NCBI RefSeq assembly: GCF_004310345.1
Contig: NZ_SISK01000001.1
Location: forward strand, 248,001-312,000
Source of the DNA: Paracoccus subflavus
GTDB lineage: Bacteria > Pseudomonadota > Alphaproteobacteria > Rhodobacterales > Rhodobacteraceae
Reading direction: 5' to 3'
DNA: 64,000 nt
The translations under genes and the position numbers were made by a program. The notes beneath the pieces are model-generated. The model made no database searches. It saw only the letters and a list, made by a program, of their open reading frames with translations, and was not told the DNA's origin. The first letter of the stretch is position 1. Every line of letters begins with the position of its first letter. Below, piece by piece: positions 16,936-26,935 of the stretch.

Positions 16936-18953
16936 TCGTCGGCACGGCGGGGCATATCGACCACGGCAAGACGGCCCTGGTCAAGGCGCTGACCGGCACC
17001 GATGCCGACCGCCTGGCCGAGGAAAAGGCCCGCGGCATCACCATCGACCTTGGCTTTGCCTATGCCGATCTGGGCGGAGGGTCCGTCACAGGCTTTGTCG
17101 ATGTGCCGGGGCACGAACGGCTGATCCACACCATGCTGGCGGGCGCGGGCGGCATCGACATGGCGTTGCTGGTGGTGGCCGCAGACGATGGCGTGATGCC
17201 GCAGACGCGCGAGCACATGGCAATCCTTGATCTTTTGGGTATCGGGCGCGGCATCGTGGCGCTGACCAAGGCCGATCTGGCGGACGATGCCCGGCGCCAG
17301 GCAGTCGCCGCCGAAATCCGCGAAACGCTGGCAGACACCGTTTTGGCCGATGCGCCGATCCTGCCGGTGTCGTCCCTGACCGGCGAAGGCCTCGACGCCC
17401 TGCGCGCGGCGCTGATCGACGCCGAGACGCAGACCGTGGCCCGCCGTGCCGATGGCCCGATGCGGCTGGCGGTGGACCGCAGCTTTACCCTGTCGGGCGC
17501 GGGCACGGTGGTCACGGGCACGATGCTGACGGGGCGCGTGGCCCTGGGCGATCAGGTGGTCGTCAGTCCCACCGGCCTGCCCGCCCGGGTCCGTGCCATC
17601 CACGCCCAGAACCGCCCCGCGGCGGAGGGTGTTGCGGGTCAACGCTGCGCCCTGAACCTGGCCGGAGAGGCGATCAGCAAGGGCGCAATCCATCGCGGCC
17701 ATGTCGTGCTGTCGCCTGCCCTGCACGCCCCCACCGACCGTATCGATGCCTGGTTGACGGTGCTGCCGGGCGAACCGAAACCCATCGGCACCTGGTTCCC
17801 CGCCCGCCTGCACAGCCACGCGGTCGAGGCAGGCGCCCGCATCGTTCCGCTGGCCGATCCGATCCGGCCCGGACGCGGCGGCCCGGTGCAGATCGTGCTG
17901 GACCGGCCCATTGCCGCCGCCGTACACGACCGCTTCATCCTGCGCGACGTGTCCGCCAGCCGCACCATTGGCGGCGGACGCTTTCTGGACCTGCGCCCCC
18001 CTGCCCGCAAGCGGCGCAGCCCGGAACGGCTGGCGCTGATCGGGGCCGCGCAGGCGGATGACCCCGCAAAGGCGCTTGCGGCGATGCTGACGGTGACAAG
18101 CGTGGACTTGCCGGGTTTCGCCCGCGACCGCAGCCTGTCAGTCCCGGCCATTGCCGCAACGGTCGCGGCCGCCGATGCCGTCACCATCGGCGATCTGGCG
18201 ATCGGCCGCGATGCCCTGGCCCGTCTGCGCGACGGGCTGACCACCGCCTTGGCCCACTTCCACGAGGACAATCCCGACCTGCCCGGCATGGGCCGCGAGC
18301 GCCTGCGGCTGATGCTGCAACCGCGCATGCCGAAGGACGCCTTCCTGGCGTTTCTGCGTACCGAGGCCGATGCAGGCCGCGCGCTGCCGGATGGCGCCTT
18401 TGTCCGCCTGCCCGGTCACGAGGTCCGCCTGACGCCCGAGGACGAGGCCCTGTGGCAGCGCATTGGCCCCGCCCTTCTGGGTGAAATGCGCTTTCGCCCC
18501 CCCCGCGTGCGCGACCTTGCCACCGACTTCGGCATCGACGAACGCGACGTCCGCAGGGTGCTGAAGCTGACGCAAAGGCTGGGCCGCACCGACCAGATCG
18601 CCCACGACCATTTCTTTGCGCGCGCTGTGACGGCGGAAATGGTGGCGATCATCCACGATGTCGCGGCGCAGGCCGAGAATGGCTGGTTCACCGCCCCCGC
18701 CTTTCGCGACCGGGTGCAGAACGGCCGCAAGGTCGCCATCGAGATCCTGGACTTTTTCGACCGCCACGGCCTGACCTTGCGCCGGGGGGATTTACGGCGC
18801 ATCAATCCTCATCGTGCCGACCTGTTCGGCGACCTTGGAAGGGAATCGTCCCCGGTGGGGCGGCCGGTCTTCAAAACCGGTTGGGGCAGCGAGCCTGTCC
18901 CGGGTGGGTTCGACTCCCATTCCCTTCCGCCGGAATCCCAGGGGCAGGAATGA
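16932..18953 (+). CDS. selB: Selenocysteine-specific elongation factor SelB
   Basis: 673 residues. Binds GTP, Sec-tRNA(Sec) and the SECIS hairpin to deliver Sec at UGA. GTPase motifs: [10 protein letters not shown] (8-17), [22 protein letters not shown] and TKAD (about 112-115); later beta-barrels and C-terminal winged helices that bind SECIS (ending [12 protein letters not shown]). Conserved SelB sequence ends near residue 633. From codon 636 (base 18837) to codon 666 the frame runs through the tRNA-Sec gene on the same strand, giving a tail that reads [10 protein letters not shown]... and stops only at 18951-18953. The tail is therefore a translation of tRNA sequence. The stop overlaps the ATG of the next gene. 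Confidence 0.95.
   Translation: MIVGTAGHIDHGKTALVKALTGTDADRLAEEKARGITIDLGFAYADLGGGSVTGFVDVPGHERLIHTMLAGAGGIDMALLVVAADDGVMPQTREHMAILDLLGIGRGIVALTKADLADDARRQAVAAEIRETLADTVLADAPILPVSSLTGEGLDALRAALIDAETQTVARRADGPMRLAVDRSFTLSGAGTVVTGTMLTGRVALGDQVVVSPTGLPARVRAIHAQNRPAAEGVAGQRCALNLAGEAISKGAIHRGHVVLSPALHAPTDRIDAWLTVLPGEPKPIGTWFPARLHSHAVEAGARIVPLADPIRPGRGGPVQIVLDRPIAAAVHDRFILRDVSASRTIGGGRFLDLRPPARKRRSPERLALIGAAQADDPAKALAAMLTVTSVDLPGFARDRSLSVPAIAATVAAADAVTIGDLAIGRDALARLRDGLTTALAHFHEDNPDLPGMGRERLRLMLQPRMPKDAFLAFLRTEADAGRALPDGAFVRLPGHEVRLTPEDEALWQRIGPALLGEMRFRPPRVRDLATDFGIDERDVRRVLKLTQRLGRTDQIAHDHFFARAVTAEMVAIIHDVAAQAENGWFTAPAFRDRVQNGRKVAIEILDFFDRHGLTLRRGDLRRINPHRADLFGDLGRESSPVGRPVFKTGWGSEPVPGGFDSHSLPPESQGQE
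18837..18929 (+). tRNA. selC: tRNA-Sec (anticodon TCA)
   Basis: Eight-base acceptor stem GGAAGGGA (18837-18844) pairs with TCCCTTCC (18921-18928), discriminator G at 18929. Anticodon loop CTTCAAA at 18869-18875 gives TCA. A long variable arm (GGG..CAG with CTG..CCC) and TTCGACT T-loop follow, all closely matching E. coli selC. The bases after the discriminator are CCG, so CCA is not encoded, unlike the other three tRNAs here. The gene lies fully inside the selB reading frame. Confidence 0.97.
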
Positions 18954-19330
18954 CCGACTTCGACGACTGGCTGCGGGCGACATTCGCGGAAACCGACGGC
19001 TTCACCGTGCTGATCGTGCTGGTCAGCATCGGCGAGGGTCGTGTGGACCTGCTGCGATCCGCCCATCTGCACGTGATCGGCGACGATATCCGCTGGCCGG
19101 ACATGGCGGCCTATCTGGACGGCTCGGGCACGGCCTGGGATGCGGTTGTGCTGTTCCGCGCCGGGCGCGAGGGGCTGGTCGCTGACGACGTGGCGCGGGA
19201 CCGGCTGGATCAGCTTGTCCGGGCGCTGAACGGCGACCGCACCCTCATCCGGGACGGCGAGTTCTTCAACCGCGACGGGCTGCGCCTGCGGCTGGACGAT
19301 GCCGAGCCGCAGATCCCGATGTTCAACTGA
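18950..19330 (+). CDS. Unknown 126-residue protein coupled to selB
   Basis: Starts [17 protein letters not shown] at an ATG overlapping the selB stop (ATGA) with AGGGGCAGGA just upstream, so it is the last gene of the formate dehydrogenase/Sec operon. Cytoplasmic: no signal or membrane helix. Mixed alpha/beta pattern, acidic, one Cys-free chain with a central WPDMAAYLDG segment and a C-terminal LRLRLDDAEPQIPMFN. I do not recognise a family. Position suggests a role in formate dehydrogenase or Sec metabolism, but simple co-location is not proof. The ribosome-binding site lies just 3' of tRNA-Sec, so tRNA processing would free this message from selB. Confidence 0.72.
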   Translation: MTDFDDWLRATFAETDGFTVLIVLVSIGEGRVDLLRSAHLHVIGDDIRWPDMAAYLDGSGTAWDAVVLFRAGREGLVADDVARDRLDQLVRALNGDRTLIRDGEFFNRDGLRLRLDDAEPQIPMFN

Positions 19331-19723
19331 TCAGCAGCCGGGTTCCTGCATCGACACCGGCTCGGCCCGGCCTGCCAGGTCAAGGCCGCGCGCGGTTGGT
19401 GGCTGCCAGGTGGGCGAATCCGGCAGCGCGCCCTGGGCGTTGGTGCCCAGTTGCGACCCGCCAAGCCCCCCGGTCCAGCCGCTGGTGCCGGCATTGGCAG
19501 GATCGGTTCCCTCGGCCCCCGGCTGGGGCTGGGTGGCAGGCTGCGCCACCGTGTCGGGGGCCGGGCAGTCGCCTTCGCCCGATTGACCCTGCGCCTGGGT
19601 CTGGGCGGCACGGGGCTGGTCCGCCCCGGTGGCCGGGGCGGTCTGCGTCGTGGGTGCCATCTGGGCCAGAGCAGCTCCGGTGGTCAGAAGGCTGACGGCA
19701 AGGGCAAGGCGGAAACGGGTCAT
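19331..19723 (-). CDS. Small exported Pro/Gln/Thr-rich protein
   Basis: 130 residues from the ATG at 19723 (an in-frame start at 19756 has no ribosome-binding site). Signal peptide of about 20 residues ending AALAQ. The mature part is low-complexity: rich in Gln, Ala, Thr, Pro and Gly (TQTAPATGADQ, QTQAQGQSGEGD) with two Cys, one at the extreme C-terminus (MQEPGC). No family recognised; likely periplasmic and disordered. It is convergent with orf126, meeting it with no gap. Confidence 0.6.
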   Translation of the reverse strand: MTRFRLALAVSLLTTGAALAQMAPTTQTAPATGADQPRAAQTQAQGQSGEGDCPAPDTVAQPATQPQPGAEGTDPANAGTSGWTGGLGGSQLGTNAQGALPDSPTWQPPTARGLDLAGRAEPVSMQEPGC

Positions 19724-19892
19724 GGCATTGGCCTGTGACAAGGAAACGGGATGCAATCGAACGCGGCGGCGGCGGGCACAGTTCCGGCCCTGTCCCCCTA
19801 ATCCGCTTGCAGTAGGCAGCCCCCCCGACTAGAAGGGCGGGAATTTTTCAGGCCGCCTCGCTTGCGGCGGCTCTTATGGCACGAGGACGATG

Positions 19893-21227
19893 ATGCAGGT
19901 CAAGGAAACCCGGAACGACGGTCTCAAGCGGGGCTACCAGTTCACTCTGCCCGCAGCCGATCTGGCCGCGACGGTCGATGCGAAACTGAAGGAAGCCCAG
20001 CCCGAGGTCGAGATGAAGGGCTTTCGCAAGGGCAAGGTGCCCATGGCCATGCTGAAAAAACAGTTCGGCCCGCGCATCCTGGGCGACGCCATGCAGGACG
20101 CCATCGACGGCGCGCTGAAAAAGCACCTGGACGAATCCGGCGACCGCCCCGCGGCCCAGCCCAAGGTCGAGATGGAGAATGGCGACGGCTGGAAGGAAGG
20201 CGACGATGTGGTCGTCAATGTCTCGTACGAGGCCCTGCCCCCCATCCCCGAGGTGGACCTGTCCACGCTGACGCTGGAAAAGCTGACCGTTCCGGCCGAG
20301 GATGCCGCGATCACCGAGGCTCTGGAGAACCTGGCCAAATCCGCCCAGTCCTTCGAGGATCGCAAGAAGGGCAGCAAGGCCAAGGACGGCGACCAGGTCG
20401 TGATCGACTTCAAGGGCTTTGTCGATGGCGAGGCCTTCGAAGGCGGCGCCGGAGAGGATTATCCGCTGGTGCTGGGGTCCAACAGCTTCATTCCCGGGTT
20501 CGAGGATCAGTTGGTCGGCGCGAAGGATGGTGACGCCGTGACGGTGACCGTGACCTTTCCCGCCGAATACGGCGCCCCGCAACTGGCGGGCAAGGAAGCG
20601 ACGTTTGAATGCACGGTCAAGGCCGTCAAGGCGCCCAAGATGGCCGAGATCGACGACGAACTGGCCAAGAAATTCGGCGCCGAGGATCTGGACGGCCTGA
20701 AAAAGCAGATCGCCGGCCGTTTGGAACAGGAATATGCCGGGGCCGCCCGCGCCGTGCTGAAGCGCGCGCTGCTGGACCAGTTGGACGAGCGGGTCCAGTT
20801 CGACCTGCCGGAATCGCTGGTCGAGGCCGAGGCGAACCAGATCGCACATCAGTTGTGGCACGAGGAAAACCCCAAGGTTCACGACCACAACCACGGCAGC
20901 ATCGAGCCGACCGAGGAACACAGGAAGCTGGCCGAACGCCGCGTGCGCCTGGGACTGCTGCTGGCCGAGATCGGCCAAAAGGCCGAAGTGACCGTCACCG
21001 ATCAGGAAATGACCCAGGCCGTACTGCGCGCCGCGCGCCAGTATCCGGGCCAGGAACGTGCCTTCTTTGAATTCGTGCAGCAGAACCAGGCCGTGCAGCA
21101 GCAGTTGCGCGCCCCGATCTTCGAGGACAAGGTCGTCGATCACATCGTCGAACAGGCCCAGGTGACGGAAAAGACCGTGACCAAGGAAGAGCTGGAAAAG
21201 GCCGTCGAGGCCCTGGACGAGCTGTAA
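19893..21227 (+). CDS. tig: Trigger factor (ribosome-associated chaperone)
   Basis: About 444 residues. Ribosome-bound chaperone and peptidyl-prolyl isomerase meeting nascent chains at the exit tunnel. The ribosome-binding signature GFRKGKVP (about 41-48) is present, followed by the FKBP-type PPIase domain ([15 protein letters not shown], then [15 protein letters not shown]) and the long helical C-terminal chaperone arms with a His-rich bend (KVHDHNHG). Two ATGs lie in tandem; GAGGA at 19883-19887 is 5 nt from the second (19893), which also gives the usual MQV start. A strong terminator follows. Confidence 0.96.
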   Translation: MQVKETRNDGLKRGYQFTLPAADLAATVDAKLKEAQPEVEMKGFRKGKVPMAMLKKQFGPRILGDAMQDAIDGALKKHLDESGDRPAAQPKVEMENGDGWKEGDDVVVNVSYEALPPIPEVDLSTLTLEKLTVPAEDAAITEALENLAKSAQSFEDRKKGSKAKDGDQVVIDFKGFVDGEAFEGGAGEDYPLVLGSNSFIPGFEDQLVGAKDGDAVTVTVTFPAEYGAPQLAGKEATFECTVKAVKAPKMAEIDDELAKKFGAEDLDGLKKQIAGRLEQEYAGAARAVLKRALLDQLDERVQFDLPESLVEAEANQIAHQLWHEENPKVHDHNHGSIEPTEEHRKLAERRVRLGLLLAEIGQKAEVTVTDQEMTQAVLRAARQYPGQERAFFEFVQQNQAVQQQLRAPIFEDKVVDHIVEQAQVTEKTVTKEELEKAVEALDEL

Positions 21228-21251
21228 GATTTCTTGCCCGCAAAACCCGAA

Positions 21252-21277
21252 GGCCGCGCCATCCCGCGCGGCCTTTT
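21252..21277 (+). terminator. Rho-independent terminator of tig
   Basis: GGCCGCGC (21252-21259) and GCGCGGCC (21266-21273) form an 8-bp stem, followed by TTTT. Confidence 0.88.
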
Positions 21278-21328
21278 CGTTTGGCAGGCGATCTTGTGAC
21301 CGGCGGGGGCGCCCCCTATCTTGCGGTC

Positions 21329-21748
21329 ATGTCAGCACAACTCCACCTGATGAAGCTTTGCGTCGGCGCCGAGAGCCCCGAGGATCTGGCCCATTGGCAG
21401 CGCCGCTTTGGCGACGGCCATGCCGTCCATGTCACCCGCATGTGGCCCAAGCGTCAGGACGAACTGCTGACAGGCGGGTCGATCTTCTGGGTGTTCAAGG
21501 GCGTCATGCTGGCCCGCCAGGGGATCGTGCGGCTGGATGAACATGTCCGCGACGACGGCATCCGCCGCTGTGCCCTGATTCTGGATCGCGACCTGATCCC
21601 GGTCGTCGCCGTGCCGCGCCGTCCGTTCCAGGGCTGGCGCTATCTGGCGGCCAAGGACGCCCCCGCCGACATGCCGCGCGGCCGCCTGGGCGATGCCGCC
21701 CTGCCCCCGCAGATGGCCGCCGCTCTGGCCGAAATGGGGCTGGTCTGA
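21329..21748 (+). CDS. DUF1489 family protein
   Basis: 139 residues from the ATG at 21329. Conserved alphaproteobacterial cytoplasmic protein of unknown function. Recognisable by HLMKLCVGAES at the start, HVTRMWPKR..ELL.GGSIFWV in the middle and the RPFQGWRYL segment. Preceded by the tig terminator and followed 42 nt later by tRNA-Gly on the same strand. No enzymatic role can be assigned from sequence. Confidence 0.82.
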   Translation: MSAQLHLMKLCVGAESPEDLAHWQRRFGDGHAVHVTRMWPKRQDELLTGGSIFWVFKGVMLARQGIVRLDEHVRDDGIRRCALILDRDLIPVVAVPRRPFQGWRYLAAKDAPADMPRGRLGDAALPPQMAAALAEMGLV

Positions 21749-21790
21749 CCGCTTGACGCCGCCCGGGCCATCGTTTAGCCAAGACGCCAC

Positions 21791-21864
21791 GCGGGTGTAG
21801 CTCAATGGTAGAGCAGCAGCTTCCCAAGCTGAATACGAGGGTTCGATTCCCTTCACCCGCTCCA
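21791..21864 (+). tRNA. tRNA-Gly (anticodon CCC)
   Basis: Acceptor stem GCGGGTG pairs with CACCCGC, D-arm GCTC..GAGC, anticodon loop TTCCCAA (CCC), T-loop TTCGATT, discriminator T and encoded CCA. The outermost anticodon-stem pair is a G-A mismatch; all other stems pair well. Close to E. coli tRNA-Gly(CCC). Confidence 0.95.
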
Positions 21865-21893
21865 CGGTTTCCGGTGCTTTCGGCGGTCAGGCT

Positions 21894-22290
21894 CTATTCC
21901 CCTGCGCAGGGCCGACTTGTAAAGATTCGACTATCAGCACGGTGATCGAGATCGCGAAAAACGCCAGACGAGGTGTCGGCAATCATTTGACATGCTGCTT
22001 TCATGTGCTGCCGAAGCAGGTCTTTTGCCTGCTGCTTGCGCATCTCGGCCATCAGATCATCCGCTTCCGTTTTAACGATATTTTCTCTGCGTTCTTGCTA
22101 TTCACTGCTTCAAGCCGCTTGATAGCCGCGTCAATATCCTCCTGAATTGAGGACCGTTGTCGCAATCATGCTGTCCAACCGATCTTTGTCCTGTCAAAGC
22201 GACGAGGCATCTTTGGCACAGCACCCTGTATCTGCTTTTTGGTCAGGCTTTCGTCATAGCCATTTTTCGCGCAGGCGCGATTCTTGATCC
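21894..22290 (-). pseudogene. Decayed, frameshifted coding remnant
   Basis: No intact gene fits this 490-nt stretch between tRNA-Gly and the MipA-like gene. On the minus strand two coding-like pieces appear in different frames: one reads QWIKNRACAKNGYDESLTKK and EDIDAAIKRLEAVNSKNAEK, and another, after a frame change, ADDLMAEMRKQQAKDLLRQH before a stop at 21894. Both are helical, charged and unlike the local GC-rich style. The first piece faintly resembles the QxWLxxRxxC pattern of DUF1311/LprI proteins. Interpreted as a dead gene; family uncertain. Confidence 0.35.
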
Positions 22291-22350
22291 ACTGCCGATG
22301 GCTTAGCAATAAAAGTCGCAGAAACCGCCGTACCGCCTGCCTCTGCCCGA

Positions 22351-23094
22351 TCAGAACCCGAACGAGAACTTCCGCACGATCCCCAGACGCAGCGACGGCT
22401 GGTATTCGTCCTGGACCACCGGCGAATCCGCGGCGTCCCCGATCAGCTTGCCGTATTCGACCTCGCCCAGCAGGGCGGTGCTCTCGGTCAGGGCATAGCG
22501 TGCCTCGAAGGTGATTGCGGCCTTGTTGATGCCGCCGCCGATGTCATAGGCGGGGCGGCCGGGGGCAGACTCGGCCGGGTCCACGCCGAAATAGGCGTCG
22601 TTGTAATCGCCATTCCCATAGCCCAGGGCCAGGCCCGACCACAGCGACACGCGGTCCGACAGGTCGGTGCGATACTTGGCACCCACCTCTCCGGTCAGCC
22701 CTTCGTGACCGTCGAAACCGCGGCGCAGCGAGGCTGATGTCGTTACAGGCCCCATGCCATAGCTGACCCGGAACCCCAGTTCATAGGCGCGGTCCAGATC
22801 CTCCATCCCCGTCAGGTCGGGGTTGTCGGACGCCTTGCGTTCGCCCACCGTGCCAAAGGACGGCGAGATCGCAAACCCTTCGCTCTCGTTGGTTCCCGGC
22901 TGGCCGAAACCGGCATTGCGCCAGATCAGCCACGGCCCGGCCTCGGCATCGTCGGAACCGGGATAATCGGGGCCGATATCCACGCCGACCCCCAGATCGA
23001 CCGAAAAGTCGCGGCCTGCGAAACCGAAATCCTGGGCGCGCGCACCTGTGGCAGCAGTTGCGGCAAGAACGGCAAGGGCCAGCGTGATCTTCAT
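22351..23094 (-). CDS. MipA/OmpV-family outer membrane protein
   Basis: 247 residues. Signal peptide of about 20 residues (ending TGARAQ). Mature protein is beta-barrel-like with alternating segments, the N-terminal GVGVDIGPDYPGSDD motif and a C-terminal aromatic end (RKFSFGF) as expected for outer membrane insertion. MipA/OmpV proteins are barrel proteins linked to murein hydrolase scaffolding or small-solute passage. AGGA precedes the ATG at 23094. Substrate or partner cannot be inferred from neighbours. Confidence 0.83.
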   Translation of the reverse strand: MKITLALAVLAATAATGARAQDFGFAGRDFSVDLGVGVDIGPDYPGSDDAEAGPWLIWRNAGFGQPGTNESEGFAISPSFGTVGERKASDNPDLTGMEDLDRAYELGFRVSYGMGPVTTSASLRRGFDGHEGLTGEVGAKYRTDLSDRVSLWSGLALGYGNGDYNDAYFGVDPAESAPGRPAYDIGGGINKAAITFEARYALTESTALLGEVEYGKLIGDAADSPVVQDEYQPSLRLGIVRKFSFGF

Positions 23095-23222
23095 GGTCGA
23101 TCCTTGCAAATGGGGGGGTCGGCGGGATTGCCCCCTTGCTAGGGGCGAATCGCGGCCCGGCACAAGCGGCGACACAGCAACCCGGCGTGATCGGCGGGCT
23201 CTGCGGCGCATTTGCGCAACAG

Positions 23223-25082
<1,860 letters not shown>

Positions 25083-25270
25083 GGGCGGGGGATGGCCGAT
25101 GCCGGGGCGCGCGTCAAGCGGCCTTGGCGCCTCCGGCCGCCATCGCGTCAGTTGGCGGGGGGCGGTGTCCCGCGACTGCCGGAGCCGCACCCTCGACAGA
25201 CTGGGGCACGGTGTTGTTGGCTTACACCGCCGCCTCGGATGCCGTCTCGGACATGTCGGGCCCCGATAGC

Positions 25271-25471
25271 ATCATCAAGGCGACAAGGATAAGAAAGATC
25301 GAGCACAGGCTCACCACGATCAACCATCTCGCCGACATCCTCGCGACCTACAACTTCGCCCGAAGGCTCAAGATCCTCACCCCCTACTAATACATCTGCC
25401 AGCTCTGGACTTCAGAGTCCGACAGATTCATCGTCAATCCGATCCACCAGATGCCGGGACTAAACAGTTAG
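25271..25471 (+). pseudogene. C-terminal remnant of an IS481-family transposase
   Basis: The plus-strand frame reads HLADILATYNFARRLKIL, TPY, stop, YICQLWTSESDRFIVNPIH and QMPGLNS, ending at TAG 25469-25471. This is the C-terminus of IS481-type integrase-core transposases, where TPYE is normal; here TAA (25388-25390) replaces the Glu codon and a few residues before TPY are missing. Upstream transposase sequence is lost. It marks an old insertion; no inverted repeats are recognisable. Confidence 0.78.
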
Positions 25472-25834
25472 GCACTTATATTTAAGGAGGAAATTTCATA
25501 ATTTATAAAAACTCTTCATTATATAATCCGGTTGTTATTTACTTTATGAAAATAGGCCGTCTGGAACGAAATTTTTGAATGGTGGTTTTGATGGAGAGAG
25601 AACATGAAAGCGATATGGGCAACGACGATTACCGCAAGGCGCAAAGACATTCACCGGCAAACACAGCAAGAAGGGTACGTTGGTTGTAAAGAGGCGAAGT
25701 CAGCGATTCCCGCTTCAACCACAAACGCTTGGGCGTCCTCTGAAGCGCGGGAACGACCCGATATTTTCCTGGAACTTTTGCGGTCGGCGATGGCTTTACC
25801 ATAAGCTAAAAACCAAACACAGAAAGGACGTAAA
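25472..25834. other. AT-rich intergenic stretch next to the IS remnant
   Basis: Bases 25472-25600 are clearly more AT-rich than the window. A 66-codon open frame at 25604-25804 follows a GGAGAGAGA motif and starts MKAIWATTITARRKDIH, but shows no signal, helix or family feature, so it is not called as a gene. The stretch may be leftover from the insertion; it also carries the ribosome-binding site of the small lipoprotein gene. Confidence 0.4.
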
Positions 25835-26002
25835 ATGAAGGTATTCACAGCAGGTGTTCTGGGCCTGGCCTTGTTCGGGATCGCTGCTTGCGGCAATTCC
25901 GCCACCGAACGCGCCGCCACTGGCGGTCTGGGCGGAGCCGTGGTCGCGGGTCCTGCCGGCGCGATTGTTGGCGGCACGGTCGGCGCGGCGACGGCCGAAT
26001 AA
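25835..26002 (+). CDS. Small glycine-zipper lipoprotein
   Basis: 55 residues. Starts MKVFTAGVLGLALFGIAAC, a lipoprotein signal with the lipobox Cys at residue 19. The mature about 37 residues are nearly all small (GGLGGAVVAGPAGAIVGGTV), a glycine-zipper pattern that packs into membranes. AGAAAGGA precedes the ATG. Similar tiny lipoproteins are common in Rhodobacterales, with unknown roles. It lies downstream of the IS remnant and AT-rich stretch. Confidence 0.68.
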   Translation: MKVFTAGVLGLALFGIAACGNSATERAATGGLGGAVVAGPAGAIVGGTVGAATAE

Positions 26003-26248
26003 TCTCAGCGTCATCGCAGCTTGGTAGCCGGTTCAGTCCGGCTTCCGGCTGCTCAAATGTTTTAAGTCTGGTCACAGAGCCAAGGCAGCAAAAACCAGCC
26101 CATGGGGTTTGCCAGTTTCATTCAAGTATTTTTCGCGGTGTCTGCTCCATAGCGTCCAGGTGCCCTGCCCTTGATCCATGTCTTGCCGGCCTTGCGGGTT
26201 GCGGGTCGTTTGCCTACATCTTGGCAAAGAGCCCGAAGGACATCCCAT

Positions 26249-26491
26249 ATGCCCATGGAAGCCCATGACATCGAACATATGATCCGCGCTGCGTTCCCCC
26301 ACGCGCAGATCACCATAACTGACCTGGCCGGCGACGGGAATCACTATGCCGCCGAGGTGATCGACGAAAGCTTTCGCGGCCAGAACCGGGTGCAGCAGCA
26401 GCGGGCCGTTTACGCGGCCTTGAAAGACAGCATGGCGGGCAAGGCGGGCGCTCTGCACGCCTTGGCGCTGACCACCAAGGCTCCGGACTAG
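26249..26491 (+). CDS. BolA/IbaG family protein
   Basis: 80 residues. BolA-type alpha/beta protein; family members pair with monothiol glutaredoxins to bind a shared [2Fe-2S] cluster. Visible: [25 protein letters not shown] (His is the candidate cluster ligand) and [17 protein letters not shown] in the conserved helix. AAGGA is 8 nt before the ATG at 26249. The next gene, 35 nt downstream, is the CGFS glutaredoxin, the expected partner. Confidence 0.92.
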   Translation: MPMEAHDIEHMIRAAFPHAQITITDLAGDGNHYAAEVIDESFRGQNRVQQQRAVYAALKDSMAGKAGALHALALTTKAPD

Positions 26492-26526
26492 GCCCTGCCC
26501 CCCCTCAAGCAGACAGGATAACAAAA

Positions 26527-26889
26527 ATGACCGAAGTGACCGATACCATCCAAGGCCTCGTCGATGGGGCAGACGTAGTTCTGTTCATGAAGGGCTCGAA
26601 GGAAATGCCCCAGTGCGGCTTTTCCAGCCGTGTGGCCGGGGTTCTGAATTATATGGGTATTGATTTCAAGGATATCAATGTATTGGCCGATGACGCCATT
26701 CGTCAGGGCATCAAGGACTTTTCAGACTGGCCAACGATTCCGCAGCTTTACATCAAGGGAGAGTTTGTCGGCGGTTGCGATATCATCACGGAAATGACGC
26801 TGTCTGGCGAACTGGATCAGTTGCTGGATCAGAAAGGAATTTCCTATGACAAGGCCGCTGCTGACAAGATCCGCGAAGCCAATGCCTGA
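26527..26889 (+). CDS. grxD: Monothiol glutaredoxin, CGFS type
   Basis: 120 residues. Binds and transfers [2Fe-2S] clusters using glutathione. Active-site motif CGFS in [11 protein letters not shown] (about 27-37), then [20 protein letters not shown], the glutathione-binding TVP-like and GG-D segments of Grx4. Length of about 120 is usual for the single-domain class. Follows bolA in an operon and ends at a strong bidirectional hairpin. Confidence 0.95.
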   Translation: MTEVTDTIQGLVDGADVVLFMKGSKEMPQCGFSSRVAGVLNYMGIDFKDINVLADDAIRQGIKDFSDWPTIPQLYIKGEFVGGCDIITEMTLSGELDQLLDQKGISYDKAAADKIREANA

Positions 26890-26900
26890 CAAACAATCTT

Positions 26901-26935
26901 AAAGAAAAGGGCCGCATCAAGCGGCCCTTTTCTTT
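26901..26935. terminator. Bidirectional rho-independent terminator
   Basis: A 15-bp perfect stem (AAAGAAAAGGGCCGC with its complement at 26921-26935) with a five-base loop has A-run and T-run on opposite sides, so it can end both the glutaredoxin transcript and the convergent minus-strand operon. Confidence 0.9.

Noticed and set aside
25604..25804. 66-codon open frame as a gene
   Set aside because: Good ribosome-binding site but no signal, domain or coding-like pattern.
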